Counted from the stretch's first letter, positions 53,116 through 62,783 are shown. The stretch is 64,000 bases of DNA from Arthrobacter sp. B2a2-09 (GCF_027587375.1 NZ_JAMXIC010000015.1:59197-123196), one strand, 5' to 3'. The notes: generated by a model not told the origin, from the letters alone. Translations and numbers: made by a program.

Positions 53116-55725
53116 ATGATTGAAACGAGCAACCTCGCCAAGGGATGGACGTTAAGAGTGACCGCTCCGGCCCCGGACGCCCCGTCCGGGGCCATGGGCT
53201 GGAGGCTTGCGGCAGCCGTTCCGTCGGTGGTGCACACGGTCCTCATGGACCACGGGTACATCCCCGACCCCTACATCGGGCAGAACGAGGAATCCCAGCA
53301 TTGGGTAGGCCAGAGCGAGTGGGAATACTCCACAACCTTCATACACGACGGAAACGAAGACCGGCGGACAGAGCTCGTCTTCGAAGGCCTGGACACCGTC
53401 GCCGTCATCCGGGTCAACGGACAAGACCTTGCGCACACGTACAACCAACACCGCAGCTACGTCGTTGACGTTACCGACGTCGTCAGGCCGGGTGCCAATG
53501 ACCTGGCGATGACCTTCAAGAATGTGCGCGAGTATGCCGAACAAATCCGGGCATCCGTGGGGGAACTACCCAACGGCAATCCGGAGCCATTCCAGTATGT
53601 GCGCAAGTCGGCCTGCAATTTCGGCTGGGACTGGGGCCCGAACCTCGTGACGGCCGGACCTTGGAAGCCTGTGGGCATCAGGCGGTACCAGACAGCACGG
53701 CTGCAGTCTGTTCGTCCATCGGTCACCACCACCGTTGCTCCCGGACTCGATACCGGCACCGGCACCGCAGAACTCCCCACCAACGGACATGCCCGCGTGG
53801 AAGTGGATGTCGAGGTCCTACGGGCGCCAGGCGTTTCGGGCGAGCTCGGACTTAAGATCGCCCTTCTGGGCAAGACCGAATCGATCACCATTCCGGCGGG
53901 CTCCCACAAAGCCCGGTTAGTCGTCGATCTCGAAGATGTTGAACTGTGGTGGCCGCACGATATGGGTGCCCAACCACTCTCTCAACTGACGGTGACGTTG
54001 GACGCTGATCGGCATGACCTCGACGTCTGGTCCAAAAGCATCGGGTTTCGGCAATTTGAGCTCAAAACCGAACAAGACGAAGCCGGAACCAGCTTTGTCT
54101 TTGCAGTCAACGGAACCGACATCTTTGTCAAGGGTGCCAACTGGATCCCCGACGATTGCTTCCCGTCACGTATCACCGAATACCAGCTCCGGGAGCGCCT
54201 CTCGCAAGCCACTGCGGCAAACATGAACCTACTCCGAGTGTGGGGCGGCGGGGTGTACGAGTCGGACACTTTCTACGAGATTTGCGACCGCATGGGGATC
54301 CTCGTCTGGCAGGATTTCCTCTTTGCTTGCGCCGGATACCCGGAGGATGGACCGCTCTCCGAGGAAGTCGCCGGCGAGGTCCGGGACAACGTGACACGTC
54401 TCATGAGCCACCCGAGCCTGGTGCTTTGGAATGGAAACAATGAATGCGTTTGGGGCTTCTGGGATTGGGACTGGAAGACCCAGCTCGACGGTCGAAAATG
54501 GGGGTGGGACTACTATTCCGAGCTCTTGCCTGCACTCATAGCCGAGTTGGATCCCACCCGCCCGTACTGGAACGGCAGCCCTTATTCGGGAGATCCTGAA
54601 CTGCATCCCAATGATCCGAGGCACGGGAACGTGCATATCTGGGATGTCTGGAATCAAAAGGACTATTCGCATTACGCGGAGTGGAATGCACGGTTCGTTT
54701 CCGAATTCGGATTCCAAGGTCCGCCCAACTGGTCCACCCTCACCCGCGTCCTGGAGCCAGCGGACCTGGACCTCGAATCCCCGGCGTTCCTCCAACACCA
54801 AAAGGCCGAAGACGGAACAGGGAAGCTGCAGAGAGGACTCTCCGCGCATCTTCCCGAACCCGCGAATTTCCGGGAATGGCACTTTCTCACCCAGGTAAAC
54901 CAAGCCCGCGCGATCCGCTTCGGCATCGAACACTTCCGTGCCGGCTGGCCCGTTTGTGCCGGATCCATTGTCTGGCAACTCAACGACTGTTGGCCCGTCA
55001 CCTCCTGGGCCGCGATTGATGGATACGGTCAGCTGAAACCGCTATGGTACGCAATCCGTGAGGCCTACCGGCCGCGGCTGGCGACCATACAGCGCCGCGG
55101 CGACGGGCTCGCCGTCGTTCTGGTCAACGATTCCGCAGAGGCCTGGAGTGGAACCCTCACCGTGGAACGCCTCGGCACAGCTTCTCCCACGGAGGCTGTC
55201 CCGCCGGTGATGCGGCTGGAGGCGTCGCATCAATTCGTGTTCGACGTCGACCCCAGGGGCAAGACCGAAATCTGCCTCCCGCATGATCTGCGCGAGACCG
55301 AACGACCCTTGACCGATGTCCTCGTGGCGCGCGGTGAAGGACTCGGGCACCGGGACCGAATCCTCCACTTCTACGCCGAGGACAAGGATCGCATCAAGGA
55401 GCCAGCGCGGGTCACCGCCCGGGCATCGAGAGTCCCCGACGGTATTGAAGTGACTGTCACCGCCGAGACCATCGTGCGCGATGTGGTTCTGCAAGCAGAC
55501 CGGCTCGACCCGAAGGCGACAGTCTCCGAACAATGCGTTTCGCTGCTGCCCGGGGAAAGCCATACCTTCCGGGTCGCATCCACGGTTGATGGTGCTGAGG
55601 GGCCGGGACTCGATGCATGGTCGCGGTATCCGGTACTGCAGGGGGTCGGAATCCGACCCGAAAGAATCATGCCGCCCGCCGAGTTTGCACCGTCTATCTC
55701 AACGGAAGAAGGAAGATTCCAGTGA
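53116..55725 (+). CDS. Beta-mannosidase, GH2
   Basis: An 869-residue cytoplasmic GH2 beta-mannosidase, paralogous to the one at 33954. It has SVVHTVLMDHGYIPDPYIGQNE, FEGLDTVAVIRVNGQDL, FGWDWGPNLVTAGPWKPV and FVKGANWIPDDCFPSR. Acid/base Glu443 lies in NGNNECVWGF and nucleophile Glu530 in VSEFGFQ. It is about 50 residues longer than its paralogue, mainly in the second beta domain (about 195-260) and the C-terminal region. Its stop overlaps the GTG start of the kinase gene. It should release mannose from mannobiose or chitobiose-type mannosides. Confidence 0.93.
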   Translation: MIETSNLAKGWTLRVTAPAPDAPSGAMGWRLAAAVPSVVHTVLMDHGYIPDPYIGQNEESQHWVGQSEWEYSTTFIHDGNEDRRTELVFEGLDTVAVIRVNGQDLAHTYNQHRSYVVDVTDVVRPGANDLAMTFKNVREYAEQIRASVGELPNGNPEPFQYVRKSACNFGWDWGPNLVTAGPWKPVGIRRYQTARLQSVRPSVTTTVAPGLDTGTGTAELPTNGHARVEVDVEVLRAPGVSGELGLKIALLGKTESITIPAGSHKARLVVDLEDVELWWPHDMGAQPLSQLTVTLDADRHDLDVWSKSIGFRQFELKTEQDEAGTSFVFAVNGTDIFVKGANWIPDDCFPSRITEYQLRERLSQATAANMNLLRVWGGGVYESDTFYEICDRMGILVWQDFLFACAGYPEDGPLSEEVAGEVRDNVTRLMSHPSLVLWNGNNECVWGFWDWDWKTQLDGRKWGWDYYSELLPALIAELDPTRPYWNGSPYSGDPELHPNDPRHGNVHIWDVWNQKDYSHYAEWNARFVSEFGFQGPPNWSTLTRVLEPADLDLESPAFLQHQKAEDGTGKLQRGLSAHLPEPANFREWHFLTQVNQARAIRFGIEHFRAGWPVCAGSIVWQLNDCWPVTSWAAIDGYGQLKPLWYAIREAYRPRLATIQRRGDGLAVVLVNDSAEAWSGTLTVERLGTASPTEAVPPVMRLEASHQFVFDVDPRGKTEICLPHDLRETERPLTDVLVARGEGLGHRDRILHFYAEDKDRIKEPARVTARASRVPDGIEVTVTAETIVRDVVLQADRLDPKATVSEQCVSLLPGESHTFRVASTVDGAEGPGLDAWSRYPVLQGVGIRPERIMPPAEFAPSISTEEGRFQ

Positions 55726-56609
55726 CACACCCAGGCATCAGCGGCGCAGTCGTAGGTTTGGACATCGGAGGTTCAAAGACACGGGGCATCAAATGGTTGG
55801 ATGGCGCCGCCGTTGCCGATACTTCCGGCGGCAGCGCCAATGTCCAAAACGTGAGCCGAGCCGAAGCCCGTAGCAACCTGGAGGGCGTCTTCGCCACCCT
55901 CCGCGGCGAGTCCGTTGCGCGCGTGGTGGTCGGTTCCGGAGGGATCGACACCGCCGAAGATGCGAACGCACTGACGGAACTGATCCAGCCCTTGGCTCCC
56001 GACGCCGTCGTCTCCGTTGTCCATGACACGCGCCTTCTTCTGGCTGCCGCAGGATGCAGCACTGGAATCGCCGTGATCGCCGGCACCGGATCCGCGGCCT
56101 GGGGCACCAACGGCGAGGACCAAGCGCGTGCGGGCGGCTGGGGTTACTTGCTTGGCGACGAAGGCAGCGGCTACTGGTTCGGTCGTGAAGCGGTGAGATA
56201 CAGCCTCGAGCGCATGAACAACGGGCTACGCCCCGACGAACTGACGAAAGCGCTTGTGAAATCTTGTGGACTCCTCGGCCCGGAGGGTTTGATTGCCCTT
56301 TTCCATGGCGACGCGGGGCGCGAGTTTTGGGCTTCCAAATCACCGATTGTCTTTGAGTGCGCGGCCTCGGGGCATACAGCCTCATTGGACATGATCCTCC
56401 AGGCAGGCGCCGATCTTGCCTCGTTGGCGGCAAAATGCGCTGAGCAACTGAAAATCGAGGGGCCAATCGTCCTCGGCGGTGGCCTCGGCATGAACCAGCC
56501 CACCCTGCAGACAGCCATGCGGATAGCCCTTGCCACTCGAGGCCTCGATAATTTGCAGGTCCTCACCCAGGATCCGGTCTTCGGCGCACTGCAACTTGCA
56601 TCCCACTAG
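55722..56609 (+). CDS. BadF/BadG/BcrA/BcrD-type sugar kinase (N-acetylglucosamine kinase-like)
   Basis: A 295-residue ASKHA-fold kinase. The phosphate-1 motif VVGLDIGGSKTRGIKWLDG lies near residue 10, VVVGSGGID near 65, and IAVIAGTGSAAWG near 115 is the phosphate-2 loop. LGDEGSGYWFGREAVRYSLE and VLGGGLGMNQP complete the pattern of the BadF-type N-acetylglucosamine kinase group. The GTG at 55722 overlaps the beta-mannosidase stop by four bases, with GGAAG upstream. It would phosphorylate mannose, glucose or a hexosamine released by the preceding enzymes. Confidence 0.85.
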   Translation: MTHPGISGAVVGLDIGGSKTRGIKWLDGAAVADTSGGSANVQNVSRAEARSNLEGVFATLRGESVARVVVGSGGIDTAEDANALTELIQPLAPDAVVSVVHDTRLLLAAAGCSTGIAVIAGTGSAAWGTNGEDQARAGGWGYLLGDEGSGYWFGREAVRYSLERMNNGLRPDELTKALVKSCGLLGPEGLIALFHGDAGREFWASKSPIVFECAASGHTASLDMILQAGADLASLAAKCAEQLKIEGPIVLGGGLGMNQPTLQTAMRIALATRGLDNLQVLTQDPVFGALQLASH

Positions 56610-56760
56610 CGCCACCAGCTGTGATGAGACTCACTAGCAACAAACGCCATTCTGGCTTAAGCCGTCATCGCCTCACTGTGCACTATGGAAATGCTGTACG
56701 GCGGCTTTCGCATTGGCGCGATAGCCGAATATCCGGATTCATGAATGGAAGCACTGAACA

Positions 56761-56973
56761 ATGACGTTTGAAACTGCCGACTCCGTAACCCTCAAGATTT
56801 GGGACCGCTCAACCACCCACCACACGCTTGACGCGCTGGTGCACGACTTCTCGGTCCGCCACAACACCTCCAAGGCCAGCATCGCGGTCACTTGCAGCGG
56901 GCCCAACACCTTCACTGTCAGCCTGAACGGCAGCGCGGCCAAGGCCACCGCCTTCGACGCGCACTCCCTGTAA
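56761..56973 (+). CDS. Small hypothetical protein (70 aa)
   Basis: An unrecognised 70-residue protein with alternating polar/hydrophobic strands (SVTLKIWDRSTTHHTLDALVHDF and ASIAVTCSGPNTFTVSLNGSAAKATAF), probably a small beta-rich fold. GGAAG lies nine bases before the ATG and a strong terminator follows 27 bases after the stop, which support a real transcript. No signal peptide or known motif is seen. Confidence 0.55.
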   Translation: MTFETADSVTLKIWDRSTTHHTLDALVHDFSVRHNTSKASIAVTCSGPNTFTVSLNGSAAKATAFDAHSL

Positions 56974-57000
56974 CAGCGCCCTTTCGGACGCAACACGACG

Positions 57001-57030
57001 ACGACGGCGGAAGGCAGCTCCCGCCGTCGT
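57001..57030. terminator. Bidirectional terminator hairpin
   Basis: Perfect ten-base arms ACGACGGCGG / CCGCCGTCGT flank a ten-base loop between the 70-aa gene (ends 56973) and the converging SRPBCC gene (ends 57062). Confidence 0.75.
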
Positions 57031-57061
57031 TCGCGTATCCGGGCCAGTCCGAAGGGAAGGG

Positions 57062-57559
57062 TCAGGCGCGGGAGTGCTCGGAAAGGAGCGCGTCGATCTG
57101 GCCGGCTGCCTCCTGCATTCCCTCTTCCATTCCCATGTCAATCATCTTCTTCATCTGTTCTTCTGATTCGAAGGTGGACAGGATGGTCATGCGGGTGCGG
57201 TCGCCTATCTCCTCAATGGTCACGGTCGCGTGGCCGGCACCGATGTCCTCGACGGGAGCGCCATTTTCGTCGGCAAAACCGTCGTCGAACTCCAGCCTGT
57301 TCGGAGCTTGGACGGACGTGATGCGCCACCAGCCGCCGGCCTTCTCGCCGTCGGGACCGGTCATGTAATAGTTGGCCTTCCCGCCCGGCTCGAACTCGAA
57401 CTGCTCGAACGTGGCTGGCCAGGTGGGTGGACCCCACCAGCGCTCTAGCTGGCGCGGGTCTTCCCAGATTTGCCAGACCTGTTCGGGGCTGGCATCGAAC
57501 TCAGCGACGAGGGTTAAGGTCAACGCTTCGGGATTCTTCGTGGAACTGATAACCGTCAT
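57062..57559 (-). CDS. SRPBCC / AHSA1-like protein
   Basis: A 165-residue START-like protein of the AHSA1 group. LTLVAEFDASPEQVWQIWEDPRQLERWWGPPTWPATFEQFEFEPGGKANYYMTGPDG is the family hallmark; ATVTIEEIGDRTRMTILSTFESEEQMKKMIDMGMEEGM closes the fold. Members bind hydrophobic ligands in a helix-grip pocket. Start at 57559 follows GGAAGGG. It lies 13 bases after an ArsR-type gene, a very common pairing in which the regulator controls the operon; the ligand is unknown. Confidence 0.9.
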   Translation of the reverse strand: MTVISSTKNPEALTLTLVAEFDASPEQVWQIWEDPRQLERWWGPPTWPATFEQFEFEPGGKANYYMTGPDGEKAGGWWRITSVQAPNRLEFDDGFADENGAPVEDIGAGHATVTIEEIGDRTRMTILSTFESEEQMKKMIDMGMEEGMQEAAGQIDALLSEHSRA

Positions 57560-57572
57560 TGCGGAACCCTTC

Positions 57573-57905
57573 CTATTTTTCGGCGAGGATGTCTGCGATC
57601 CGCTCGACGCGCTGCCGCCAGATCGCCTCGTACTCATCGAGCAGTTGGCGGGCTTTCTGCAAGCCATCATGGTTGCCCCGCACGATCTGCTCCCTTCCAC
57701 GCTTCTCCTTCGTAATGAGGGACGCGCGCTGCAACACCGCCACGTGCTTCTGAACGGCGGCGAAACTCATGGCGTAGAGGGTAGCCAAGCCGGACACCGA
57801 GTACTCCCCGACAGTCACCCGCCGGACGATATCCCGGCGCGTGGCATCGGCAAGTGCCTGGAACAGGCGATCAAGTTCGGTTTCACTGAGCTGATCTACA
57901 ACCAT
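57573..57905 (-). CDS. ArsR-family (HTH_20-type) transcriptional regulator
   Basis: A 110-residue winged-helix regulator. LDRLFQALADATRRDIVRRVTVGEYSVSGLATLYAMSFAAVQKHVAVLQRASLITKEKRGREQIVRGN covers the whole DNA-binding domain. No metal-binding cysteine pair is present, so it is of the non-metal type that accompanies SRPBCC genes. It starts at ATG 57905 or the adjacent codons and probably represses itself and the SRPBCC gene. Confidence 0.9.
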   Translation of the reverse strand: MVVDQLSETELDRLFQALADATRRDIVRRVTVGEYSVSGLATLYAMSFAAVQKHVAVLQRASLITKEKRGREQIVRGNHDGLQKARQLLDEYEAIWRQRVERIADILAEK

Positions 57906-57961
57906 TTGGTTGTAGGATATGCCGATGGCGGAGGGGTGTCAACGGGCACAGACACTTCGCA

Positions 57962-58729
57962 CTAGTCGAATTTCAGCGGGGTCCAGCCGAACGGAATCGG
58001 GCCGCGCACTCTTGCCCGCTCGCGGTCGGATTCGGCGGACCAACCCTGCGCGGAGGTTGCGGCTGGAACACCACACGCGCCGCGTGCCACCCGGAAACCG
58101 ACATCTTCCAGAACAGCATCGGGCGCGCTGCCCCGCCGTACCGACGCACGCACATTCCAGGATTCGTCAGCCCAACCACCGCCACGGAATGTCCTGTAGT
58201 CGCCGTATCTCGCCGGATCAGCGTAGTCCCAGCACCACTCCCAGACATTGCCCAACATGTCGAAGGCGCCAAAGTCGTTGGGTTTCTTGAGTCCGACGTC
58301 GGCGGGTGCCGCTGCTCCGTCTGTCGCCGTCCATGCAATCTCGTTGAGCGGACCATAGTGCGGACCACTTGATCCGGCCCGGCAGGCATACTCCCATTCC
58401 GCCTCGGTCGGTAGCCTGTAGCCGTTGGCCGCGACGTTCCATTCGACGCTTCGGCCCGATCGCACATACGCCGGGCTGAGACCTTCCGCTTCAGATGCCG
58501 CGTTGCACCAGCCAATGGCCTCAAGCCAGGTAATCCCATGTACCGGCGCGTTTGGAGAAAGGTCACAAGCTCCTTCTGCTGTTACCGCGCCAAATTCGGC
58601 TCGCGTAACCGCTGTCCGAGCGATTTCAAAGCCCACAAGATCCACTGAGTTGGTACGGCCGCTCCGGGCGTCACGGATGTCAATCCGGCCACCCGGAAGG
58701 CTAAGGAGCTCTGGCGGGTTGATGTCCAT
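57962..58729 (-). CDS. Formylglycine-generating-enzyme-fold (SUMF1) protein without catalytic cysteines
   Basis: About 255 residues of the sulfatase-modifying-factor fold: LLSLPGGRIDIRDA, FEIARTAVTRAEF, PVHGITWLEAIGWCNAAS, GYRLPTEAEWEYACRAGSSGPHYG, FDMLGNVWEWCWDYAD and YRTFRGGGWADESWNVRASVRRGSAPD, ending GFRVARG. True formylglycine-generating enzymes carry a CxxxxC pair in the segment that is WNVRASVRRG here, so this protein is unlikely to make formylglycine. No sulfatase gene is linked. The fold is reused in ergothioneine-type and other enzymes. Start 58729 (AGGG nine bases upstream) is preferred to 58750. Confidence 0.8.
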   Translation of the reverse strand: MDINPPELLSLPGGRIDIRDARSGRTNSVDLVGFEIARTAVTRAEFGAVTAEGACDLSPNAPVHGITWLEAIGWCNAASEAEGLSPAYVRSGRSVEWNVAANGYRLPTEAEWEYACRAGSSGPHYGPLNEIAWTATDGAAAPADVGLKKPNDFGAFDMLGNVWEWCWDYADPARYGDYRTFRGGGWADESWNVRASVRRGSAPDAVLEDVGFRVARGACGVPAATSAQGWSAESDRERARVRGPIPFGWTPLKFD

Positions 58730-58872
58730 GGGAACCAACCCTAAATCCATGTCGGGCCATGACGTGTCACGCGAGGCAGGTTTTTGCCCGCTGTCGGCAT
58801 TCGAACTCCTGGATTTCCGGGCTTCTCCCTGACCCAAGGCCCCAAAAAGTTGCCTGGCGTGACACAGCGCCC

Positions 58873-60861
58873 TCAGACCTCCGCCACCGGCGCCGCGAAC
58901 TGGGCTTCGTACAGCCTCGAGTAGGCACCCCCAGCGGCCAGCAGCTCAGCATGCGTGCCCTGCTCCACGATCTGCCCGGACTCCATCACCAGGATGAGGT
59001 CGGCGTCGCGGATTGTGGAGAGGCGGTGCGCGATCACAAAGCTCGTCCGGTCAGAACGCAGGGCACTCATGGCTTTCTGCACCAGAACCTCGGTCCGGGT
59101 ATCCACGGAGCTCGTGGCCTCGTCCAGAATCAAGACTGACGGACGGGCCAGGAAGGCCCGGGCGATGGTGAGCAGCTGCTTCTCACCAGCGGAAACGTTG
59201 TTGCCTTCGTCGTCGAGCACTGTGTCGTAGCCCTCAGGGAGGGAGCGCACGAACCGGTCCACGTACGTTGCTTGTGCGGCCTCCAGGATCTCGGCTTCGG
59301 TGGCGTCGGGCCGTCCGTAGGCGATGTTGTCCCGAATGGTGCCGCCGAAGAGCCACGTGTCCTGCAGCACCATGCCCATCCTTGAGCGCAGCTCGTAGCG
59401 GGACATCGAGGCGATGTCCACGCCGTCGAGCGTGATCCGCCCGGCGTCGAGCTCGTAGAAACGCATCATGAGGTTCACAAGGGTGGTCTTGCCTGCTCCG
59501 GTGGGCCCGACAATGGCAACAGACTGGCCGGGCTCGGCCACCAGGCTCAGGTCCTTGATGAGCGGCTTGTCTGCCGAGTAGGAGAAGGAAATGTTCTCGA
59601 ACACCAGGCGCCCGCGCGTCTTTTCGGGAACAGCCGAGGGCTCAGGATCAGCGCTTTGCTCCTCGGTGTCGAGCAGTGCGAAGACGCGTTCTGCGGATGC
59701 CACACCCGACTGGAGCAGATTGGCCATTGAGCCGAGCTGGGCCAGCGGCTGCGTGAACTGCCGAGAGTACTGGATGAAGGCTTGGACATCGCCCAGCTGC
59801 ATGGCACCGGAGGCTACTTGAAGGCCACCCACCACGGCGATCCCGACATAGACCAGGTTGCCGATGAATGTCAGTGCCGGCATGATCAGGCCACTGATGA
59901 ACTGGGCGCCGAAGCTGGCCGAGAACAACTCCGCGTTCTTCTCGCGGAAGCGCTGCTCCACTTCGCGCTGGCGGCCGAACACCTTCACGAGCGCGTGACC
60001 GGTGTAGGTTTCTTCGATCTGCCCGTTCAGCTCGCCGGTGTTCTTCCACTGGGCCACGAACAGCTTCTGCGAGCGCTTGGCAATCAGCACTGTGGTCACC
60101 AGCGTCAACGGCACGGTGACCAGGGTGATAAACGCCAGAACCGGCGAGAGCAGGAACATCATGAAGATGACGCCGGCCACCGTGAGCAGGGACGTGACTG
60201 CCTGGCTGATGGATTGTTGGAGGCTCTGCGAAATGTTGTCGACGTCGTTGGTCACGCGGCTGAGTAGCTCGCCGCGCTGCACCGAATCGAAATAGCGCAG
60301 CGGAAGCCGGTTGATTTTCGCTTCGATCTCCTCGCGGAGCCGGTACACCGTCCGCTGCACGACGCCGTTGAGCACGTAGGCCTGAATCCAGCCGAACGCT
60401 GAGGCCAGGACATACAAGACGAGCACCCACAGCAGGATCGAGGACAACGCCCCGAAGTCGATTCCGATGCCGGGAGTGAGGTCCATGCCCTTCAACATGT
60501 CGGCTTTGGACCCCTGGCCGGAAGCGCGCAGTCCCTCGATGATCTGTTCCTTGCTCACCCCGGCGGGAAGTTGCTTGGAGACAACGCCGGCGAAGATCAG
60601 GTTGGTGCCCTGGCCCAGAAGCCGCGGGCCGATCACGGACAGGGTCACGCTTGCGACGGCGAGGAAAAGAACCAGGGTCAGCCACATGCGCTCGGGCCGC
60701 AGCGTGCCCAGGAGCCGCTTTGCGGAGGGCAGGAAGTTCATGGCCTTTTCGGCCGGGATACTCATTCCTGCGAAGGGTCCGCCGCGGCCTGGTCCCATCG
60801 GGGGACGCTGCGGGCGGTTGGCGGTTCCGGTTGCGCCAGGGTTGGAAGCCGCGCTGCTCAT
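58873..60861 (-). CDS. ABC exporter half-transporter, catalytically competent subunit
   Basis: A 662-residue fusion of six spans and an ATPase. After a Pro/Gly-rich cytoplasmic start come the membrane domain (about 60-390) with the coupling segments EIEAKINRLPLRYFDSVQRGELLSRVTNDVDNI, then the ATPase: Walker A GPTGAGKTTL, Q-loop LQDTWLFGGTI, signature VSAGEKQLLTIARAF (a variant of LSGGQ), Walker B VLILDEATSSVD with the catalytic Glu, and IAHRLST. It starts within a four-base overlap of the upstream exporter gene. The two form a heterodimeric exporter of drugs, lipids or peptides. Confidence 0.93.
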   Translation of the reverse strand: MSSAASNPGATGTANRPQRPPMGPGRGGPFAGMSIPAEKAMNFLPSAKRLLGTLRPERMWLTLVLFLAVASVTLSVIGPRLLGQGTNLIFAGVVSKQLPAGVSKEQIIEGLRASGQGSKADMLKGMDLTPGIGIDFGALSSILLWVLVLYVLASAFGWIQAYVLNGVVQRTVYRLREEIEAKINRLPLRYFDSVQRGELLSRVTNDVDNISQSLQQSISQAVTSLLTVAGVIFMMFLLSPVLAFITLVTVPLTLVTTVLIAKRSQKLFVAQWKNTGELNGQIEETYTGHALVKVFGRQREVEQRFREKNAELFSASFGAQFISGLIMPALTFIGNLVYVGIAVVGGLQVASGAMQLGDVQAFIQYSRQFTQPLAQLGSMANLLQSGVASAERVFALLDTEEQSADPEPSAVPEKTRGRLVFENISFSYSADKPLIKDLSLVAEPGQSVAIVGPTGAGKTTLVNLMMRFYELDAGRITLDGVDIASMSRYELRSRMGMVLQDTWLFGGTIRDNIAYGRPDATEAEILEAAQATYVDRFVRSLPEGYDTVLDDEGNNVSAGEKQLLTIARAFLARPSVLILDEATSSVDTRTEVLVQKAMSALRSDRTSFVIAHRLSTIRDADLILVMESGQIVEQGTHAELLAAGGAYSRLYEAQFAAPVAEV

Positions 60862-62591
60862 GCCGCCTCCTCCGCTGCCAGTTGCGAGGAAACTATCTCG
60901 CGGTACGTTTCTGAGGTCTCCAACAACTCTTCGTGGGTTCCGCGCCCCACCAGCCGCCCGTCGTCGAGCACTAGAATCTGCTCGGCATCCGCGATGCTGG
61001 ACACCCGCTGCGCAATGATGACCATGGTGGCGCCCGAGGTGTGGCGTTTGAGCGCCTGGCGCAGCCTGGCGTCGGTGGCGGTGTCCAGGGATGAGAAGGA
61101 GTCGTCGAAGATGTAGAGCTCGGGTTGCTTCACGAGTGCGCGGGCGATGGCGAGGCGCTGCCGTTGTCCGCCGGAAACGTTGGTGCCACCCTGCGAGATC
61201 GGAGCGTCAAGCCCACCCTCCATCTCCTCGACGAAGTCCTGGGCCTGTGCAATGGCGAGCGCCCGCCAGAGTTCTTCCTCCGTGGCGTCGGGCTTGCCGT
61301 AGAGCAGGTTGCTTCGGACGGTGCCTGAGAACAGATAGGGCTTTTGCGGGACCAGTCCGATGTGCCCCCACAGGAGGTCCGGGTGCAGTTCGCGGACGTC
61401 GACGTCGTCGATCCGCACCGAACCGCTGCTCGCGTCGAAGAGCCGTGGCAGCAAATTCACCAAGGTGGTCTTGCCCGCGCCCGTGCTGCCGATGATCGCC
61501 GTCGTCTGGCCTGCGCGTGCCCGAAAGCTGATGCCGCTCAGGACAGGCTGCTCGGCACCCGGGTAGGCGAATCCGACGTCGAGCAATTCCAGCTCGCCGC
61601 GGCCGGCGGTTTCCGTCACCGGGTTCTCGGGAGGCCGCACGCTCGATTCGGTTTCGAGCACTTGTCCAATGCGGTCGGCCGAAACAGCCGCGCGCGGGAT
61701 CATGACGGCCATGAACGTGGCCATCATGACGGACATGAGGATCTGCATGAGGTAGCTCAGGAAGGCGATCAACGTGCCTACCTGCATGGATCCGTCGTCG
61801 ATCCGGAACGATCCGAACCAGATCACGGCCACGCTGGAGATGTTGAGCACCAGCATCACGACCGGGAACATGAGGGCCATGAGCCGCCCGGCGCGCAGCG
61901 CCATCTCCGTGACGTCCTGGTTGGCCGAGGCGAAGCGTTCCGTCTCCATGTCCTCGCGCACGAACGCGCGCACCACGCGGATGCCGGTCAGCTGTTCGCG
62001 GAGCACCCGGTTCACGGTGTCGATCCGGACCTGCATCTTGCGGAACAGCGGCACCATCCGGCTGACAATGAGGCCCACCGCAACGAGCAGCACGGGGACG
62101 CTCACGGCAATCAGCCAGGACAACTGGGCATCCTGCCGGACGGCCATGATCACCCCGCCGATACTGAGCATGGGCGCCGCAACCATGAGGGTGCAGGACA
62201 TCAGGACGAGCTGCTGGACCTGCTGCACGTCGTTGGTTGAACGCGTGATCAGCGAGGGCGCACCGAAGCGGGTGACCTCCTGCTCGGAGAACTCCCCCAC
62301 CCTGGTGAAAATAGCGCCGCGCAGGTCCCGCCCCAAGCCCATGGCCGCTTTCGCGCCGAAGTACACGGCCGTGATCGAACAGGCGATCTGCAGGAGGGTG
62401 ATGAGCAACATGAGGCTGCCTGTGCCCAGGATGTAGCCGGTATCCCCCTTGGCCACGCCTTCGTCAATGATGTCGGCATTCAGTGTGGGCAAGTACAGCG
62501 ACGCTATGGACTGCGCCAACTGGAAAATGACGACGGCGATCAGCAGCCGCCGATGTGGCCGCAGGTACTGAACGAGAAGTTTCCAGAGCAT
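60858..62591 (-). CDS. ABC exporter half-transporter, degenerate-site subunit
   Basis: A 577-residue membrane-ATPase fusion. Six spans occupy about residues 10-310 and include GVGEFSEQEV-like coupling (IFTRVGEFSEQEVTRFGAPSLITRSTNDVQQ). The ATPase has Walker A GSTGAGKTTL, signature VSGGQRQRLAIARAL and Walker B LYIFDDSFSSLD, in which the catalytic Glu is replaced by Asp, followed by IAQRVSS where a catalytic His is replaced by Gln. These changes mark the degenerate-site partner of heterodimeric exporters such as TM287/288. The start at 62591 follows TTGGAG. Confidence 0.93.
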   Translation of the reverse strand: MLWKLLVQYLRPHRRLLIAVVIFQLAQSIASLYLPTLNADIIDEGVAKGDTGYILGTGSLMLLITLLQIACSITAVYFGAKAAMGLGRDLRGAIFTRVGEFSEQEVTRFGAPSLITRSTNDVQQVQQLVLMSCTLMVAAPMLSIGGVIMAVRQDAQLSWLIAVSVPVLLVAVGLIVSRMVPLFRKMQVRIDTVNRVLREQLTGIRVVRAFVREDMETERFASANQDVTEMALRAGRLMALMFPVVMLVLNISSVAVIWFGSFRIDDGSMQVGTLIAFLSYLMQILMSVMMATFMAVMIPRAAVSADRIGQVLETESSVRPPENPVTETAGRGELELLDVGFAYPGAEQPVLSGISFRARAGQTTAIIGSTGAGKTTLVNLLPRLFDASSGSVRIDDVDVRELHPDLLWGHIGLVPQKPYLFSGTVRSNLLYGKPDATEEELWRALAIAQAQDFVEEMEGGLDAPISQGGTNVSGGQRQRLAIARALVKQPELYIFDDSFSSLDTATDARLRQALKRHTSGATMVIIAQRVSSIADAEQILVLDDGRLVGRGTHEELLETSETYREIVSSQLAAEEAA

Positions 62592-62697
62592 CGGTCTCCA
62601 ACTCACGTAGTGATTCGAAGGCCAGTCTACGACTGGTTGCTGGGGGCAACTAGGGTGTTCCCTCAGGGCGAAGCGTGGCGGGGTGAGCAGGCGCGTA

Positions 62698-62772
62698 CCC
62701 TCGCTCACCTATCAGGCCATTTCCCCCAACCCTCGCTCACCTATCAGGCCATTTCCCCCAACCCTCGCTCAC
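62698..62772. repeat. Tandem repeat, 32-base unit, 2.3 copies
   Basis: Two identical 32-base units (62698-62729, 62730-62761) begin CCCTCGCTCACC and are followed by 11 bases of a third. The complementary strand reads GGTGAGCGAGGG, a core also found in the repeat at 63873-63923 on the other side of the monooxygenase gene. They fill most of the 192-base gap between the exporter and monooxygenase genes. Confidence 0.8.
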
Positions 62773-62783
62773 ATCACTGGGGA

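Noticed and set aside
57962..58729. Active formylglycine-generating enzyme serving a sulfatase
   Set aside because: The cysteine pair is missing and there is no sulfatase gene in the window.
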